This document shows positions 9,354 to 18,563 of a DNA stretch of 64,000 nt, in pieces (the first letter of the stretch is position 1; each line of letters starts with the position of its first letter). The stretch is taken from positions 62,001 through 126,000 of the forward strand of contig JADJOO010000010.1 in NCBI GenBank assembly GCA_016713725.1, in the 5' to 3' direction. A program made the translations under genes and the position numbers. Below the pieces are notes generated by a model, which saw only the letters and a list, made by a program, of their open reading frames with translations, had not been told where the DNA came from and searched no databases. Source of the stretch: Pseudomonadota bacterium (GTDB lineage Bacteria; Pseudomonadota; Gammaproteobacteria; Steroidobacterales; Steroidobacteraceae).

Positions 9354-10796
9354 ATGGCGATCCGGGGGCGTTACATCGTCGGCGTGGACAACGGCTCGCA
9401 GAGCACGAAGGTCGTGATCTACGACCTCGAAGGCAACGCGGTCGCGGAAGGCCGGCAGGTGCTGCGCACTGCAGATCGCCCGCGACCCGGCGTCGTCGAG
9501 CATCCCGACGACGACCTGTGGGATTCGATCATCGGCGCAAGCCGGCAGGCACTGGCGAATTTCCTCGGCGACCCGCGCGAGATCATCGGCGTCGGTCTCT
9601 GCACCATTCGCTGCTGCAAGGCGTTCCTGCAAGCCGACGGCTCGCTCGCGCAACCCGTCATGAGCTGGATGGACACTCGCGCCTACCAGCCGTACATGCC
9701 GGAGAATCCAGCGGTGGCCTTTGCGACCACCTCCTCCGGCTACATCACCCACCGCTTCACGGGCGAGTTCAAGGACACCGCGGCGAACAGCATCCTGCTG
9801 CAGTGGCCCATCGACACCGACACCTGGCAATGGAGCAGCGATCCGGCGTTGCTGCAGGCATTCAACGTACGGCGCGAGCAGCTTTTCGAGTTGCTGCTGC
9901 CAGGCACCGTCGCGGGCCATGTGACTGCCGCGGCCGCCGCGGCCACTGGCATCCCGGCCGGACTGCCCGTCGTCGTGACAGCGAACGACAAGGCCGTCGA
10001 GGCGCTCGGTTCCGGTTCGCTCGACGACCGTACCGCACTCGTCTCGCTGGGCACGTACATCGCGTCGATGGTGCACGGCGAGCGCAATCGACAGGACGCC
10101 CGGCAGTTCTGGACCAACTTCGGCTGCGTCCCGCACCGCTACCTGTACGAGAGCCACGGCATCCGCCGCGGCATGTGGACGCTCACCTGGTTCATGGACC
10201 TGCTCGGGCCGGAGTTTGCCGCGGCGGCCGCTGCGCGCGGCATCACGCGGGAACACGTGCTGGAGCAGGAGGCGCTGTTCGTCCCGGCCGGCAGCGACGG
10301 TCTCATGAGCGTGCTCGACTGGCTCGCACCGACCGACACGCCCTTCCGCAAGGGTGTCATGCTCGGGTTCGACGCGCGCCACACGCGTGCGCATGGCTAC
10401 CGTTCCATCCTCGAAGCGATCGCGCTGACGATGAAGGACAGAGTCGACGCCATGGCGGACGAACTTGGCACTCATCTGCGCGAGATCGTGATCTCGGGCG
10501 GCGGCTCATCGAGTCCGCTCTTCATGCAGATCTTCGCCGATGTCTTCGGGATTCCCGCCTCGCGTGCCAGCGGCCCGAGCGGCGCCAGTCTCGGTTCGGC
10601 GATCTGTGCGGCCGTGGCCACCGGCGTGTATCCGGATTTCGCGACTGCCGTGGCGCGCATGGAAAAGCCCCGCGAGTCGTTCGCGCCGGATGCCGGTAAC
10701 ACCGAGGTGTATCGCCGCATGAATGCAGCCGTCTATCGCGACATCCGCCATGCCACTGACCAGGTCCTCGAACGGTCCTGGCCGCTCTTTCACTGA
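9354..10796 (+). CDS. ygcE: FGGY-family carbohydrate kinase, YgcE-like
   Basis: 480 residues with the FGGY kinase N-terminal phosphate-binding motif (GVDNGSQSTKVVIYD) and the C-terminal ATP-binding signature (ISGGGSSSPLFMQIFADVFG, then GPSGASLGSA). It would phosphorylate a sugar or polyol produced or consumed by the neighbouring dehydrogenases. It begins six bases after the SDR stop, so co-transcription is near certain. The gene order SDR, kinase, FAD oxidase and MFS carrier matches the E. coli ygcW/ygcE/ygcU/ygcS gene set. The true substrate is unknown. Confidence 0.88.
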   Translation: MAIRGRYIVGVDNGSQSTKVVIYDLEGNAVAEGRQVLRTADRPRPGVVEHPDDDLWDSIIGASRQALANFLGDPREIIGVGLCTIRCCKAFLQADGSLAQPVMSWMDTRAYQPYMPENPAVAFATTSSGYITHRFTGEFKDTAANSILLQWPIDTDTWQWSSDPALLQAFNVRREQLFELLLPGTVAGHVTAAAAAATGIPAGLPVVVTANDKAVEALGSGSLDDRTALVSLGTYIASMVHGERNRQDARQFWTNFGCVPHRYLYESHGIRRGMWTLTWFMDLLGPEFAAAAAARGITREHVLEQEALFVPAGSDGLMSVLDWLAPTDTPFRKGVMLGFDARHTRAHGYRSILEAIALTMKDRVDAMADELGTHLREIVISGGGSSSPLFMQIFADVFGIPASRASGPSGASLGSAICAAVATGVYPDFATAVARMEKPRESFAPDAGNTEVYRRMNAAVYRDIRHATDQVLERSWPLFH

Positions 10797-10835
10797 CACC
10801 GGCACGCGCCGGAACCGACCGAAAAGGACCGCAAC

Positions 10836-12275
10836 ATGGCCTTGAGCAAGACCGCCATCGTCCAGGGACTGCAGGGAATCGTTGGCGGCGCCAACGTCAT
10901 CACGGACGAGAAGGAACTGAAGCAGAGCAGCATTGACCGCCTGCGCCTCTACGAGGACGTGCATGGCGTCTTCACGCGACCGATTCCGGCGGCGGTGGTC
11001 ATGGCGCGCAGCACGCAGCACGTGGCCGACGTGCTGAAGTACGCCAACAAGAGCCGCATCAACGTGGTGGCCCGCACGGGCCGGACCGCGACGGAAGGCG
11101 GCCTCGAGACGGCAGTCGCCAATTCCATCGTACTCGATGGCTCGGGCATGAATGGCATCCTCAAGATCGACACGTACAACATGCAGGCATCCGTGCAGTG
11201 CGGCGTGTGCCTGCAGGTGCTCGAAGACGAGTGCCGCAAGGTCGGGGTGACCACCGGCCATTCGCCGCAGTCCAAGCCGATCGCGCAGCTGGGCGGACTG
11301 GTCGCCACGCGCAGCATCGGTCAGTTTTCGACGCTGTATGGCGGCATCGAGGACATGGTGGTTGGCCTCGAGGCGGTCTTCGCCGACGGCACGATCACCC
11401 GCATCAAGAACGTGCCGCGCCGCGCCGTGGGACCGGACATCCGCCACGTCGTGATCGGCAACGAAGGCGCGCTCTGCTACATCACCGAGGTGACGGTGAA
11501 GCTCTTCCCGTACCTGCCGCAGAACAACACGTTCGTCGGCTGGACGCTGAAGAACATGCGCCACGGCTTCGAGGCGCTGCGCGAAGTGATGGTCGCCGGC
11601 TACAAACCGTCGGTCGCCCGACTGTACGATCCGCCGGACGGCGCCTTCCATTTCTCGAAGTTCGCGGCGAAGGATGACTGCGTCCTGCTGTTCATGGCCG
11701 AAGGCCCGGCGGGCATCGTCAAGGCGACGATCGAGGGCATCAAGGAGCTGGTCGCGAAGTTCCCGGAGTGCAAGCCCGTGGATGCGCACCACCTCGAGGA
11801 ATGGTTCGCGGACCTCAACTGGGGCGCGGACAAGATCGCGAACGAGCGCAAGGAGATCGTCGCCACCAGGACCATGGGCCGCACCACGGAAGTCTCGGCC
11901 GACTGGAGCACGATCTGCGACATCTACGAGAACGCGCTGCAGCGTCTGCGGGTCGACGTGCCGGACATCACCGTGGCCGGCGGGCACAGCTCGCACAGCT
12001 ACATCAACGGCACCAACATGTACTTCATCTACTACTACAACGTGAACTGCCCGCCCGAGCAGGAAGTGGACAAGTACCGGACCGAGATCAACCGCGTGAT
12101 CTGCGAAGAGACGCTGAAGCTTGGCGGCTCGGTCGTGCATCACCACGGCATGGGCAAGGCACGCACGCCCTGGATCCGGGAGGAGTATGACTCGTCGTAC
12201 TACATCCTCGAGCGCCTGAAGCGCGCCTTCGACCCGAATGACGTCATGAACAAGGGCTGCATCATCCCCGAATGA
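10836..12275 (+). CDS. ygcU: FAD-linked oxidoreductase, YgcU-like (VAO/PCMH family)
   Basis: 479 residues, related to alkyldihydroxyacetonephosphate synthase and D-lactate/glycolate-type FAD oxidases. The PCMH FAD-binding half shows PIPAAVVMARST, RTGRTATEGGLE, GHSPQSKPIAQLGGLVATRSIGQ split by the usual loop, and GNEGALCYITEVTVK. The C-terminal half has the VVHHHGMGKAR histidine cluster and FDPNDVMNKG ending typical of the family. Similarity to E. coli YgcU appears high throughout. It probably oxidises a hydroxyacid or polyol phosphate in the same pathway as the SDR and kinase. A short hairpin lies in the 39-base gap before it. Confidence 0.87.
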   Translation: MALSKTAIVQGLQGIVGGANVITDEKELKQSSIDRLRLYEDVHGVFTRPIPAAVVMARSTQHVADVLKYANKSRINVVARTGRTATEGGLETAVANSIVLDGSGMNGILKIDTYNMQASVQCGVCLQVLEDECRKVGVTTGHSPQSKPIAQLGGLVATRSIGQFSTLYGGIEDMVVGLEAVFADGTITRIKNVPRRAVGPDIRHVVIGNEGALCYITEVTVKLFPYLPQNNTFVGWTLKNMRHGFEALREVMVAGYKPSVARLYDPPDGAFHFSKFAAKDDCVLLFMAEGPAGIVKATIEGIKELVAKFPECKPVDAHHLEEWFADLNWGADKIANERKEIVATRTMGRTTEVSADWSTICDIYENALQRLRVDVPDITVAGGHSSHSYINGTNMYFIYYYNVNCPPEQEVDKYRTEINRVICEETLKLGGSVVHHHGMGKARTPWIREEYDSSYYILERLKRAFDPNDVMNKGCIIPE

Positions 12276-12288
12276 GTAAACCCCGCGG

Positions 12289-13607
12289 ATGAGCCAACCC
12301 GGCGAAGTCGCGGTTCCATACGACGAAGCCCCGCTGCGCCCGTTTCACGTGCGGGTCGCGGTGGCCAGCTTCGGCGGCGTGTTCAGCGATGGCTTCGGGC
12401 TGGGCATCGTCGGCATTGCCCTCGCACAGGCGACCCCGCAGCTCCAGCTCACGCCGCTCTGGCTGGGATTGCTGGGCGGGGGGTCGCTCGCCGGATTGTT
12501 TCTCGGCGCACTCCTGACCGGTCCGTTTGCGGACCGCCGGGGCAGGCGTCCTGTCTTCGCCTACAACATGCTGCTGCTCGCGCTATGCGCCGGCCTGCAG
12601 TACTTTGCGACGTCTGCACCACAGTTGCTGCTGCTTCGGCTCGTGATCGGCTTCCTGCTCGGCACCGACTACGTCGTCAGCAAGGCCCTGCTGTCGGAGT
12701 TCACGCCAGGAGCCTTTCGCGGCCGAGTCATGAGCACGCTGTCGGTGGCCTGGGCCGGGGGTTACACCTGTGCGTATTTCGTGGGTTACTCGCTTGCCGG
12801 CAGCGGCGATGAAGCATGGCGATGGATGCTTGCGTGCGGCGCCATCCCCTGCCTGTTGATCTTGCCACTGCGTCTCACGCTACCCGAATCACCGCTCTGG
12901 CTCGCAGCGCACGGCCGGCACGAGCAGGCACTGCGGATCGTGCGACGCTACGTCGGCACGAATGTCGCGGCGCCACTGGCCGCGTTGACGCCACCGCCCA
13001 GCGCCAGCCGCTGGGCACAGTTGCTTTCGCCCAGATGGCGGCGGCGCACGCTGGTCGCCTGCGCGTTCTTCACGTTCCAGGTCATCCCGTATTTCGCGGT
13101 TGGCACGTTCGTCACGCAGGTGCTCGATGCCCTCAACGTGGGCAACAGCTTCGTCGGCGGACTCGCCTACAACCTCTCGTTGCTGTCGGGAGCGGTGCTC
13201 GGCCTGCTGGTCGTCGACCGGATGCCCAGGCGGACGTTCCTGGTGGGCAGCTTCGGGATCACCGCCCCGCAATGCTGTGGCTGGTGATTGCAACGGACCC
13301 GACGCCCACCACCATTGTCGTGCTGTTCGTGGTGTTCGCCGGCGTGCTGTCCGCGGCCTCGAACCTGGTGTATGTCTACCTGCCGGAATTGTTCCCGACG
13401 TCGCTGCGCGCTTCAGGCATCGGCCTCGCAATCGCGGCGAGCCGCGTCGGATCGGCTATCAGTACGTTCCTGCTGCCCGTCGTCGTGGGCCGCTACGGCG
13501 TGCACGTGGCCCTCGGGGCATGCGTCGCCGTGCTGGCGTTCGGTGGGTTGGTTTGCCATCTCTGGGCACCCGAGACCCGCCATTGCAGGCTCGATACGGT
13601 GGAATGA
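12289..13607 (+). pseudogene. ygcS: MFS sugar-porter-type transporter, YgcS-like, frameshifted near 13266
   Basis: The first frame (12289-13287) encodes about 325 MFS residues with the loop signature DRRGRRPVFAYN and many membrane spans, then drifts into PQCCGW and a stop. The remaining spans (AMLWLVIATDPT, YLPELFPTSLRASGIGLA, WAPETR) continue in the -1 frame to 13607. Restoring one base in the CCCC run at 13265-13268 gives one continuous ~440-residue protein. PELFPT..RASGIG and PETR are standard sugar-porter motifs of the second half. As the fourth gene of the Ygc-like set it would import the pathway substrate. A sequencing indel or a true mutation are equally possible. Confidence 0.75.
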
Positions 13608-13613
13608 CGCCTC

Positions 13614-15404
13614 ATGAGTATGCGTACTGCGACCATCCTGCTGAGCCTGCTGCTGCCCGCGCCATGTTTCGCCGGACTCGCTTCGGTGGAGCTGCCGGTG
13701 GAACGAATGCTGTCTGCCACTGTGGGGCCCCGGCCCGTGCCCAATGCGGTCTTCGCACCAGCCCCGGGTGCCCTGCAGGCACCCGCATTCGCAGGCACGC
13801 TGACGATCGGTTCCTCGCCGCTGCTCGCGCAGCCGGGATTGACCACCCCCGTGCTCGAAGGCCGCGACGCCCGGGTGCTTCCCGGCATCACGCTCAGCTT
13901 CGTCTCGGACGGGTCAACGCTGGTTCCCGTCGAACGCGGTCAAATGGTCCGCGAAACGGCACCCGGCGCCGTTGCGAGTTACTGGCGCGTCATTCCGCAG
14001 TTCGGGCGTGTCTGGCGAGAAGCCGCAGACGGCGGCTGGTCGCGAGCGGCTTTTCCGCTGATGCTGGTGAACGACACCGAGAACCACGCGCATCAAGGAC
14101 TGGCCACTTTTCTCTACCGGGACAACCAGGTGAGCCGGCTCCGCGTGCAGTTTGTGCAGCAGACGGCGCCCTACCTGCAGAGCCCGCACTGCGTGCTGTG
14201 GGGCTCGGCCCCGCTCGCCTTTGCGCAGCTCGATGCCAGGCGAGCATCGACCGAACGCACGGCCGCAACGGGGGAACTCAGCACGCGACTGCCCTCCCGC
14301 CCGCTGGCCGAACTGCGCCAACGCCTGCCGCCCGGCACGCTCGACGGATTCGGCGGGCCGGTCCTGCCGAAATGGCAGGTCGCTCGCGGGCTCGTGTTCG
14401 ACGGCACGCTCTATTACGAAGCCGAACCCACCTCCTACGGCGACTATCCCTACCCGCTCGAGATGCGTTTCGGCGTGCGCTCCGTCATGAAGGCCGTTGC
14501 GGTGCCGCTCTCGCTGCTGCGGCTGGCGGAGGTCTACGGCGCCGAAGTGCTCAATCTCAAGATCGGTGCCTACGTCCCCGGCCTGGATCCCAAGTGGCAG
14601 CGCGTGCGGTTCATCGACGCGGCCAACATGGCGACCGGATTCGGCGGCACCGGCACACACGAGACGCGTCCCAACAACTTCTTCGATGGCTACCTCGATG
14701 CCGACTACGACGGTTGGTACACCGCGCCTGCCTCGGCGGGCAAGCTGGCCCACATCAACGCGCACCTGAAACCCTACCCGTGGGAGCCCGGCACGGTGCT
14801 GCGCTACCGCGACCAGGATTTTCACCTGCTGGGCATTGCGATCGACGCATACCTGAAGTCGAAGCGCGGACCGGATTCGGATGCCTGGGACATGCTGCGC
14901 CACGAGGTCTTCGAACCGATCGGCATCCACCAGGCGCCGACGGTGCGCACGCGTGAAACCGGTGGGGTTGACGGTCCGGCGTGGTTCAGCGCAGGGTACT
15001 ATCCGACGCTCGATGACCTCGCGAAGATCGCCCTGCTTTATGAGGACTTTGGCGCGCACGGTGGGAAGCAGATTCTTCATCGCGGCCTGACGCAGGACCT
15101 GCTTGCTGCGCGCGGTGCGCTCGACAAGCTCAGCGACAATCCGCGTCCACGCGCGCAGGACGCCCCACCGCCCCAGTACTACAAGATGGGTTTCCACTAC
15201 ACGGCATACACCGGCACCCGTTCGGGCAAGATGCACCTGCTGCCGACGATGTCGGGCTTCGGCGACAACGAAGTGATCCTCTTCCCGGGGCGCATCGTGG
15301 CGATTCGCGCGGCCAACGTTGCCAACGTGCCGGCGGGTGAGAAAGCCCCGTCCGCCGATGTCGATGCCACGCTCCGCGCAGTCGACCGGCTCGCCCCTTT
15401 CTGA
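13614..15404 (+). CDS. Exported serine hydrolase, class C beta-lactamase family
   Basis: 596 residues with a clear signal peptide (about 1-20, ending PCFAG). The beta-lactamase/penicillin-binding fold occupies roughly residues 230-560: nucleophile motif SVMK (within RFGVRSVMKAV), the YRDQDFHLLG segment in the place of the usual Tyr motif, and a C-terminal MHLLPTMSGFGDNEV strand that replaces the canonical KTG. The first ~220 residues are an N-terminal extension I do not recognise. It starts six bases after the transporter gene and 18 bases before the second MttB gene. Members of this family hydrolyse peptides, esters or lactams in the periplasm. Its role in an amine cluster is unclear. Confidence 0.8.
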   Translation: MSMRTATILLSLLLPAPCFAGLASVELPVERMLSATVGPRPVPNAVFAPAPGALQAPAFAGTLTIGSSPLLAQPGLTTPVLEGRDARVLPGITLSFVSDGSTLVPVERGQMVRETAPGAVASYWRVIPQFGRVWREAADGGWSRAAFPLMLVNDTENHAHQGLATFLYRDNQVSRLRVQFVQQTAPYLQSPHCVLWGSAPLAFAQLDARRASTERTAATGELSTRLPSRPLAELRQRLPPGTLDGFGGPVLPKWQVARGLVFDGTLYYEAEPTSYGDYPYPLEMRFGVRSVMKAVAVPLSLLRLAEVYGAEVLNLKIGAYVPGLDPKWQRVRFIDAANMATGFGGTGTHETRPNNFFDGYLDADYDGWYTAPASAGKLAHINAHLKPYPWEPGTVLRYRDQDFHLLGIAIDAYLKSKRGPDSDAWDMLRHEVFEPIGIHQAPTVRTRETGGVDGPAWFSAGYYPTLDDLAKIALLYEDFGAHGGKQILHRGLTQDLLAARGALDKLSDNPRPRAQDAPPPQYYKMGFHYTAYTGTRSGKMHLLPTMSGFGDNEVILFPGRIVAIRAANVANVPAGEKAPSADVDATLRAVDRLAPF

Positions 15405-15422
15405 GGTGAGCTGGAGCACCCC

Positions 15423-16961
15423 ATGAGCAGCGACACCCGCAAGCGACGTGACGGCAGCCGCACTCGGCGCAGCACCGGTGCGGCGTTGCCGCAGTTGCCG
15501 TGGCGTGACGTGCGCAATCCTTACCGACCCCTCGACGTGCTCTCGGAGGATCAGCTCGAGGCCATCCATCGCACGTCGCTGCGAATCCTCGGCGAGCTGG
15601 GCATCGAATTGATGTCGCCACGCGCGCGCGAAATCATGCGGGCCTACGGTGCCGAGACCGACGAAGCCACCGGTACAGTCCGCGTCGACGAATCCGTACT
15701 GAACCGTGCACTCGCGACAGTCCCCTCGAGTTTCACGCTGACCCCACGCAATCCCGCGCATGCCGTCACGCTCGGCGACGATCACCTGGTCTTCGGCCTC
15801 GTTGCGGGACCGCCGAACGTCCACGACCGCGTGCGCGGCCGGCGCCCCGGCAACTATCGCGACTACTGCGAGTTCATCAAGCTGGCGCAGCATTTCAACG
15901 CGGTGCACGTGATCGGGAACCAGGTCTGCGCACCCGTCGAACTGCCAGCCGGCACGCGGCACCTCGACGCTTACCTCGCCAACCTCGTATTCAGACCGCG
16001 CGTATCACTGCACGGCGATCGGTGCAGGTCGCGCGCGGGATGGCATCGAAATGATGGCCATCGCTCGCGGTATCACGCTGGCAGACATGGCCGAGAGCCC
16101 CGGGGTCATCACCATCATTTCGGTCAACAGTCCGCGACGGTTCGATGACGCGATGGCGGATGGCCTGGTTGCGATGGCCGGGCACGGCCAGCCCGTCGTG
16201 ATCACGCCGTTCACGCTGATGGGGGCGATGGCACCGGTGACGCTCGCGGCTGCCCTGGCGCAGCAGAATGCCGAGGCCCTGTTCGGCATGGTGCTGGCAC
16301 AGGCCGTCAGACCTGGCACGCCGGTGATGTACGGTGCTTTCACGTCCAACGTGGACATGCGTTCGGGTGCACCCGCATTCGGCACGCCAGAGAACGCGAA
16401 AGCGAACGTGGCCAGCGGTCAACTGGCGCGGCGCTACCGCTTGCCCTACCGCACGTCGAACGCGAGCACCTCCAACGCGGCCGATGCACAGGGTGCGTGT
16501 GAAACGCAGATGTCGCTCTGGGGCGCGGTTCTCGGCGGCGCGAACCTCGTCTACCACGCGGCGGGGTGGCAGGAAGGCGGCCTGACCGCTTCGTTCGAGA
16601 AGTTCATTCTCGACGTCGAGATGCTGCAGATGATGATGGAGTTCCTGCAACCCATCGTCGTGGACGAGCCATCCCTGGGCTTTGATGCACTGCGGCGCGT
16701 CCCTACCGGCGGGCATTTCTTCGGCGACGAACACACGATGGAACGTTACGAGCATGCGTTCTACCAGCCGCTGGTTTCGAACTGGCAGAACTACGAGAGC
16801 TGGGAACTGGCCGGGGCCCAGGACAGCACCCAGCGCGCGACGGCGATCTGGCAGCGTGCGCTCGACGAATACGAGCAGCCGGCCCTGACCCTGCGATTCG
16901 CGAGCAACTCGACGACTACGTGGCCTGTCGCCGGGAGGCCATTGGCGGCGGCGAGCCATGA
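15423..16961 (+). pseudogene. Second trimethylamine methyltransferase (MttB) family gene, two frameshifts
   Basis: Conserved MttB sequence begins at ATG 15423 (LEAIHRTSLRILGELGIEL) and reads to about residue 188 (RHLDAYLANL). It then continues one base over as SDRAYHCTAIGAGRA, GIEMMAIARGITLADMAESP and so on, implying one extra base or two lost near 15987. Near 16887 the frame is lost again: restoring one base turns LTLRFAS into DPAIREQLDDYV and ends at TGA 16959-16961, the normal family C-terminus. Without that repair the frame runs to 17013. The restored protein is about 510 residues. It shares the core motifs of the copy at 1229-2809 but is clearly diverged, so it probably has a different methylated amine substrate. 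Location directly before soxB is suggestive. Confidence 0.78.
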
Positions 16962-17021
16962 CTTTATTCAAGTCGATGAGGCGTGTCGGCTAGACTTGAG
17001 GCCTGGCGCGTGAGGTGACCG

Positions 17022-18278
17022 TTGGCATCCCGATACTCAATTTTCAGCCTGCTCAGGGAATCGTTGCGTGGCCACCGCGGCTGGACCCCGGCCTGGCGCG
17101 ACCCGGAACCCCGGCCCGCCTATGACTTCATCGTCGTTGGAGGTGGCGGTCATGGGCTCGCGACGGCCTACTACCTGGCGAAGAACCACGGTGCCCGCAA
17201 CGTCGCCGTGCTCGAGAAGGGTTACATCGGTGGGGGCAACGTCGGCCGCAACACGACCATCATCCGGTCGAACTACCTGATGCCGGGCAACATTCCCTTC
17301 TACGAGCACTCGCTCAAGCTGTGGGAAGGACTCGAGCAGGACATCAACTACAACGCGATGATCAGCCAGCGCGGCGTGCTGAACCTGTTTCACAACGACT
17401 CACAGCGTGACCAATGCGTGCGCCGCGGCAACGCGATGCATCTGCACGGCGTCGACGGTGAGCTGCTGAACCGCGAACAGGTGCGCAAGCTCCTGCCGAT
17501 GGCCGACTTCGACAACGCGCGCTTCCCGATCATGGGCGGACTGATGCAGCGACGTGGTGGCACGGTGCGGCACGATGCCGTCGCCTGGGGCTTCGCGCGT
17601 GCCGCCGACAGCCTGGGCGTGGACATCATCCAGAACTGCGAAGTGATCGGCATTCGCCAGGACGACAACGGTGTCATGGGCGTGGAGACCACGCGCGGCT
17701 TCATTGCCAGCCGCCGCATCGGCATGGCCTGCGCAGGCAACACGAGCCGCGTCGCGTCGCTGGCCGGCCTGCGCCTGCCGATTGAAAGCCACTTGCTGCA
17801 GGCGTTTGTCTCGGAGGGCCTCAAGCCGCTGGTGCCGTGCGTCATCACGTTCGGCGCCGGCCACTTCTACATCAGCCAGTCCGACAAGGGCGGCCTGGTG
17901 TTCGGTGGCAGCATCGACATGTACAACTCGTACGCGCAGCGCGGCAACCTGCCTGTCGTCGAGGAAGTCTGCGAAGAAGGCGTGGCGCTGTTCCCCTGCC
18001 TCAGTCGCGTGCGGATGCTGCGCTCCTGGGGCGGCATCATGGACATGTCGATGGACGGCTCGCCGATCATCGACCGCACGGCCGTCGATGGACTCTACCT
18101 GAACGCGGGCTGGTGCTATGGCGGATTCAAGGCCACGCCAGCCTCCGGCTGGTGCTTCGCGCACCTGCTCGCGACCGATCAGCCTCACGACGTCGCCAGG
18201 GCCTACCGGCTCGACCGCTTTGCCACCGGACGTCTGATTGACGAGAACGGCTCCGGCGCGCACCCCAACCGCCACTGA
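17022..18278 (+). CDS. soxB: Sarcosine oxidase, beta subunit
   Basis: 418 residues, normal for the beta subunit of heterotetrameric sarcosine oxidase. The Rossmann motif VVGGGGHGLATAYYL (about 39-53) binds FAD. The segment RRGGTVRHDAVAWGF carries the histidine that in characterised enzymes holds FMN covalently. The C-terminus has GWCYGGFKATPASGW. The complex oxidises sarcosine to glycine and, with tetrahydrofolate, delivers the methyl carbon as 5,10-methylene-THF while making H2O2. The start is TTG 17022 with a GAGGTG ribosome site seven bases upstream. It heads the tight soxBDAG run. Confidence 0.95.
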   Translation: MASRYSIFSLLRESLRGHRGWTPAWRDPEPRPAYDFIVVGGGGHGLATAYYLAKNHGARNVAVLEKGYIGGGNVGRNTTIIRSNYLMPGNIPFYEHSLKLWEGLEQDINYNAMISQRGVLNLFHNDSQRDQCVRRGNAMHLHGVDGELLNREQVRKLLPMADFDNARFPIMGGLMQRRGGTVRHDAVAWGFARAADSLGVDIIQNCEVIGIRQDDNGVMGVETTRGFIASRRIGMACAGNTSRVASLAGLRLPIESHLLQAFVSEGLKPLVPCVITFGAGHFYISQSDKGGLVFGGSIDMYNSYAQRGNLPVVEEVCEEGVALFPCLSRVRMLRSWGGIMDMSMDGSPIIDRTAVDGLYLNAGWCYGGFKATPASGWCFAHLLATDQPHDVARAYRLDRFATGRLIDENGSGAHPNRH

Positions 18279-18281
18279 ATC

Positions 18282-18563
18282 ATGCGCATCCCCTGCCCCC
18301 ACTGCGGTCCCCGCACGCACGAAGAATTCACCTACTACGGTGATGCGACCGTGCGTCGCCCGTCATCGTCCAGTCCCGACGCAGTGGCTGCGTTCTACGA
18401 CTATGTGTACACGCGCGACAATCCCTTCGGCCTGCACCGCGAGCTCTGGTTCCACCAGGGCGGCTGCCACGAGTGGCTGGTCGTCGAGCGCGACACGCGC
18501 AACCACGCCATCAAGGGTGCCGTGCCCGCACGGGATGTCTTCAAGGCCGGAGAGTCGAAGTGA
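18282..18563 (+). CDS. soxD: Sarcosine oxidase, delta subunit
   Basis: 93 residues, the usual size. The N-terminal CPHCG and the later GGCHEWLVVERDT supply the Cys/His ligands that bind zinc in the heterotetrameric enzyme. It lies three bases after soxB, and its TGA overlaps the GTG start of soxA (GTGA), a hallmark of this operon in many proteobacteria. It is structural rather than catalytic. Confidence 0.95.
   Translation: MRIPCPHCGPRTHEEFTYYGDATVRRPSSSSPDAVAAFYDYVYTRDNPFGLHRELWFHQGGCHEWLVVERDTRNHAIKGAVPARDVFKAGESK

Noticed and set aside
8220..10475. 751-codon minus-strand open frame over the SDR and kinase genes
   Set aside because: It crosses two well-conserved opposite-strand genes and reads as low-complexity Arg/Val/Asp sequence, so it is a shadow frame.
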